Assembly: GCA_019245555.1 (NCBI GenBank)
Contig: JAFARH010000398.1
Coordinates: 1 to 10,866, forward strand
From: Betaproteobacteria bacterium
GTDB taxonomy: Bacteria; Pseudomonadota; Gammaproteobacteria; Burkholderiales; SG8-39
Length of the DNA: 10,866 nucleotides
Reading direction: 5' to 3'
In this document: positions 6,768 through 10,866 of the stretch, in pieces
Layout of the letters: every line of letters starts with the position of its first letter
How positions within the stretch are numbered: the stretch's first letter is position 1
Position numbers and translations under genes: made by a program
The notes under the pieces: generated by a model
Databases searched by the model: none
Told to the model about the DNA's origin: nothing
What the model saw: only the letters and a program-made list of their open reading frames with translations

Positions 6768-7969
6768 GTTCTGTATTCTGCGTTGATTTTGACGTAGTCG
6801 AAGGAAAGGTCGCAGGTCCACACCGTCGAACTCGCTTTGCCCCGATGGAGAACCGCGCGCACGGTGAACTCGGGTTTCTTCATCGCAGCCACGCCCTGCT
6901 CTTCACGATAGGCCGGATCGCGTCCGCCCTGGTGAGCTACGCGGACGGTGTCGATGTAGAGATCGACCTTCCCGGTATCGAGTCCGCGGACGCCGGAGTT
7001 GCCGATGGCCGCAAGGATGCGGCCGAGGTTGGGGTCCGAGGCGAAGAAGGCGGTCTTCACGAGCGGCGAATGAGCGATGGCATAGGCCACGCGCTTGCAC
7101 TCTGCCTCGTCGCGGCCGTGCTCGACAGCGACGGTGATGAATTTCGTCGCCCCCTCCCCGTCGCGCACGATGGCCTGCGCGAGGCTCCGTGCCACCTCGC
7201 CGATCGCGACCTCGAGCTTGAGCAGATCGCGACGACCTGAAGCGGTGGGGCCACGGCCGGTAGCAGCGAGGATGAGCGAGTCATTGGTCGAGGTGTCGCC
7301 GTCTACGGTCACGCAGTTGAAGGAGCGCTCGGCGACGCGCTCGAGCAGGGCCTGAAGCGCGCGCGACGGCACCTGGGCATCAGTCGCGATGAAGCCGAGC
7401 ATCGTTGCCATGTCGGGCTTGATCATGCCGGCACCCTTGGCGATCCCGGTGACGACCGCGGTGCCACGCGACAGGCGCACCTTGCGCGAGTAGGCCTTCG
7501 GCACCGTATCGGTAGTCATGATCGCCTCGGCAGCCGAAGCCCAATCGTCCTGGTGCAGAAGCGCATGCGGCAGCGCGGCGACGATGCGCTCGGCGGGCAG
7601 CTGTTCCATGATTACGCCGGTCGAGAACGGGAGGATCTCCTCGGGCGCGCAACCGAGATGGCTCGCCAGCGCGTCGCACACCTGCATCGCGCGCCGCATG
7701 CCTTCGTCGCCGGTCCCGGCATTGGCGTTCCCGGTATTCACTACCAGCGCCTGCACCTCGTTCTTCAGGTGCTTCTTCGCGAGCACTACCGGCGCAGCGC
7801 AGAAGCGGTTCTGGGTGAAGACACCGGCGACCGCCGTGCCTGGCGCGAGGCGCATCACGAGCAAGTCTTTGCGATTGGCCTTGCGGACGCCGGCCATCGC
7901 GACGCCTAGGTCGACGCCGGGAACAGGAAGAAGTGTTGCGGGATCCGGTGGCGGGAGGTTAACCGCCAT
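6764..7969 (-). CDS. argJ: ArgJ, glutamate N-acetyltransferase / amino-acid acetyltransferase
   Basis: ArgJ transfers the acetyl group from N-acetylornithine to glutamate, recycling it in the cyclic arginine pathway. Many members also make N-acetylglutamate from acetyl-CoA; which type this is cannot be read from the sequence. The 401-residue precursor is full length. The self-cleavage site is seen in [10 protein letters not shown]: cleavage between A188 and T189 would yield the two subunits, with T189 as nucleophile. The oxyanion-hole pair is probably T117-G118 in FSTGVI. Further family motifs are [12 protein letters not shown] (76-87), DGDTSTNDS (223-231), SDPNLGRI and the C-terminal [13 protein letters not shown] 7969 follows the secA stop with no gap (TAGATG) and has no clear ribosome-binding site, so translation probably depends on secA. 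Its stop overlaps the next gene in GTGA. Confidence 0.97.
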   Translation of the reverse strand: MAVNLPPPDPATLLPVPGVDLGVAMAGVRKANRKDLLVMRLAPGTAVAGVFTQNRFCAAPVVLAKKHLKNEVQALVVNTGNANAGTGDEGMRRAMQVCDALASHLGCAPEEILPFSTGVIMEQLPAERIVAALPHALLHQDDWASAAEAIMTTDTVPKAYSRKVRLSRGTAVVTGIAKGAGMIKPDMATMLGFIATDAQVPSRALQALLERVAERSFNCVTVDGDTSTNDSLILAATGRGPTASGRRDLLKLEVAIGEVARSLAQAIVRDGEGATKFITVAVEHGRDEAECKRVAYAIAHSPLVKTAFFASDPNLGRILAAIGNSGVRGLDTGKVDLYIDTVRVAHQGGRDPAYREEQGVAAMKKPEFTVRAVLHRGKASSTVWTCDLSFDYVKINAEYRT

Positions 7970-10735
<2,766 letters not shown>

Positions 10736-10866
10736 GAACGCGTGGGCGCGGACGGTGCCGCGGCCCGGGTCGGCTGTTGTGTTGTCTTACGCGAGAGTTG
10801 GGGCCGCCGCGGGCCAAAGCAATAGCCCGGGAAATCCAGGGCGCGGCAAACGCCGGATTTTACCTG
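10736..10866 (-). promoter_or_regulatory. secA leader region
   Basis: These 131 nt precede secA and are very GC-rich. I see no strong promoter. TAAAAT (10857-10862, read on the minus strand, 5/6 match to TATAAT) could be a -10 box, but its -35 would lie outside the window. Two CCCGGG sites and a 5-bp stem CGGGC/GCCCG with a 10-nt loop are present, too weak to call a terminator. No ribosome-binding site precedes the secA ATG. In E. coli this spot holds secM, whose arrest peptide controls secA; no SecM-like arrest sequence is seen here. Confidence 0.3.
10787..10864 (-). other. short open frame upstream of secA (gene tail or leader peptide, unproven)
   Basis: On the minus strand a frame is open from the window edge to TAA at 10789-10787. 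It encodes about 25 residues ending LLLWPAAAPTLA, 51 nt before the secA start. It has no ATG or GTG inside the window; TTG at 10849 or 10822 could start a peptide of 20 or 11 residues. It may be the end of an upstream gene, a leader peptide, or chance in GC-rich DNA. I recognise no family. Confidence 0.2.

Noticed and set aside
6768..6821. N-terminal extension of the DUF815 ATPase to ATG 6821
   Set aside because: It lies fully inside the conserved 3' end of argJ; the GTGA overlap at 6764-6767 is the simpler start.

Overview
The window is about 65% G+C by eye and almost entirely coding, with tightly packed housekeeping genes. Protein content and gene order point to a betaproteobacterium. This is inferred from the pil-coaE-zapD-yacG block facing a secA-argJ-ATPase-Nudix/ThiE block, and from the SecA and ZapD sequences. 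No species can be named. I see no insertion sequence, phage gene, CRISPR array, tRNA or rRNA.

Plus strand, left half: the 3' part of a CNNM/CorC-type membrane protein with CBS domains (its 5' end lies off the window), then pilC and pilD for type IV pilus assembly, coaE for the last step of coenzyme A synthesis, zapD for FtsZ-ring crosslinking, and a small zinc protein, yacG. From pilC on, the genes are spaced by 3 nt or overlap by 4 nt and probably form one transcription unit. A weak promoter candidate lies before pilC. The pilus ATPase gene pilB, the usual left neighbour of pilC, is absent.

Minus strand, right half (transcribed right to left): secA (preprotein translocase ATPase), argJ (arginine biosynthesis), a DUF815-type P-loop ATPase of unknown role, and a Nudix hydrolase fused to a degenerate ThiE-like domain. 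These genes abut or overlap by 4 nt at every junction. The two units converge at 5017-5020, where both end on the same CTAG.

The layout matches, with insertions, the well-known gammaproteobacterial order secA-mutT facing yacG-zapD-coaE-pilC. The window is therefore an old conserved neighbourhood next to the division/cell-wall cluster rather than an accessory island. I did not find a new defence or mobile system. The points worth a second look are: a yacG with no normal start codon, probably from one base change in an ancestral GTGA overlap; the missing pilB beside a compositionally odd repeat scar; the degenerate ThiE domain; the shared CTAG stop; and the secA leader.
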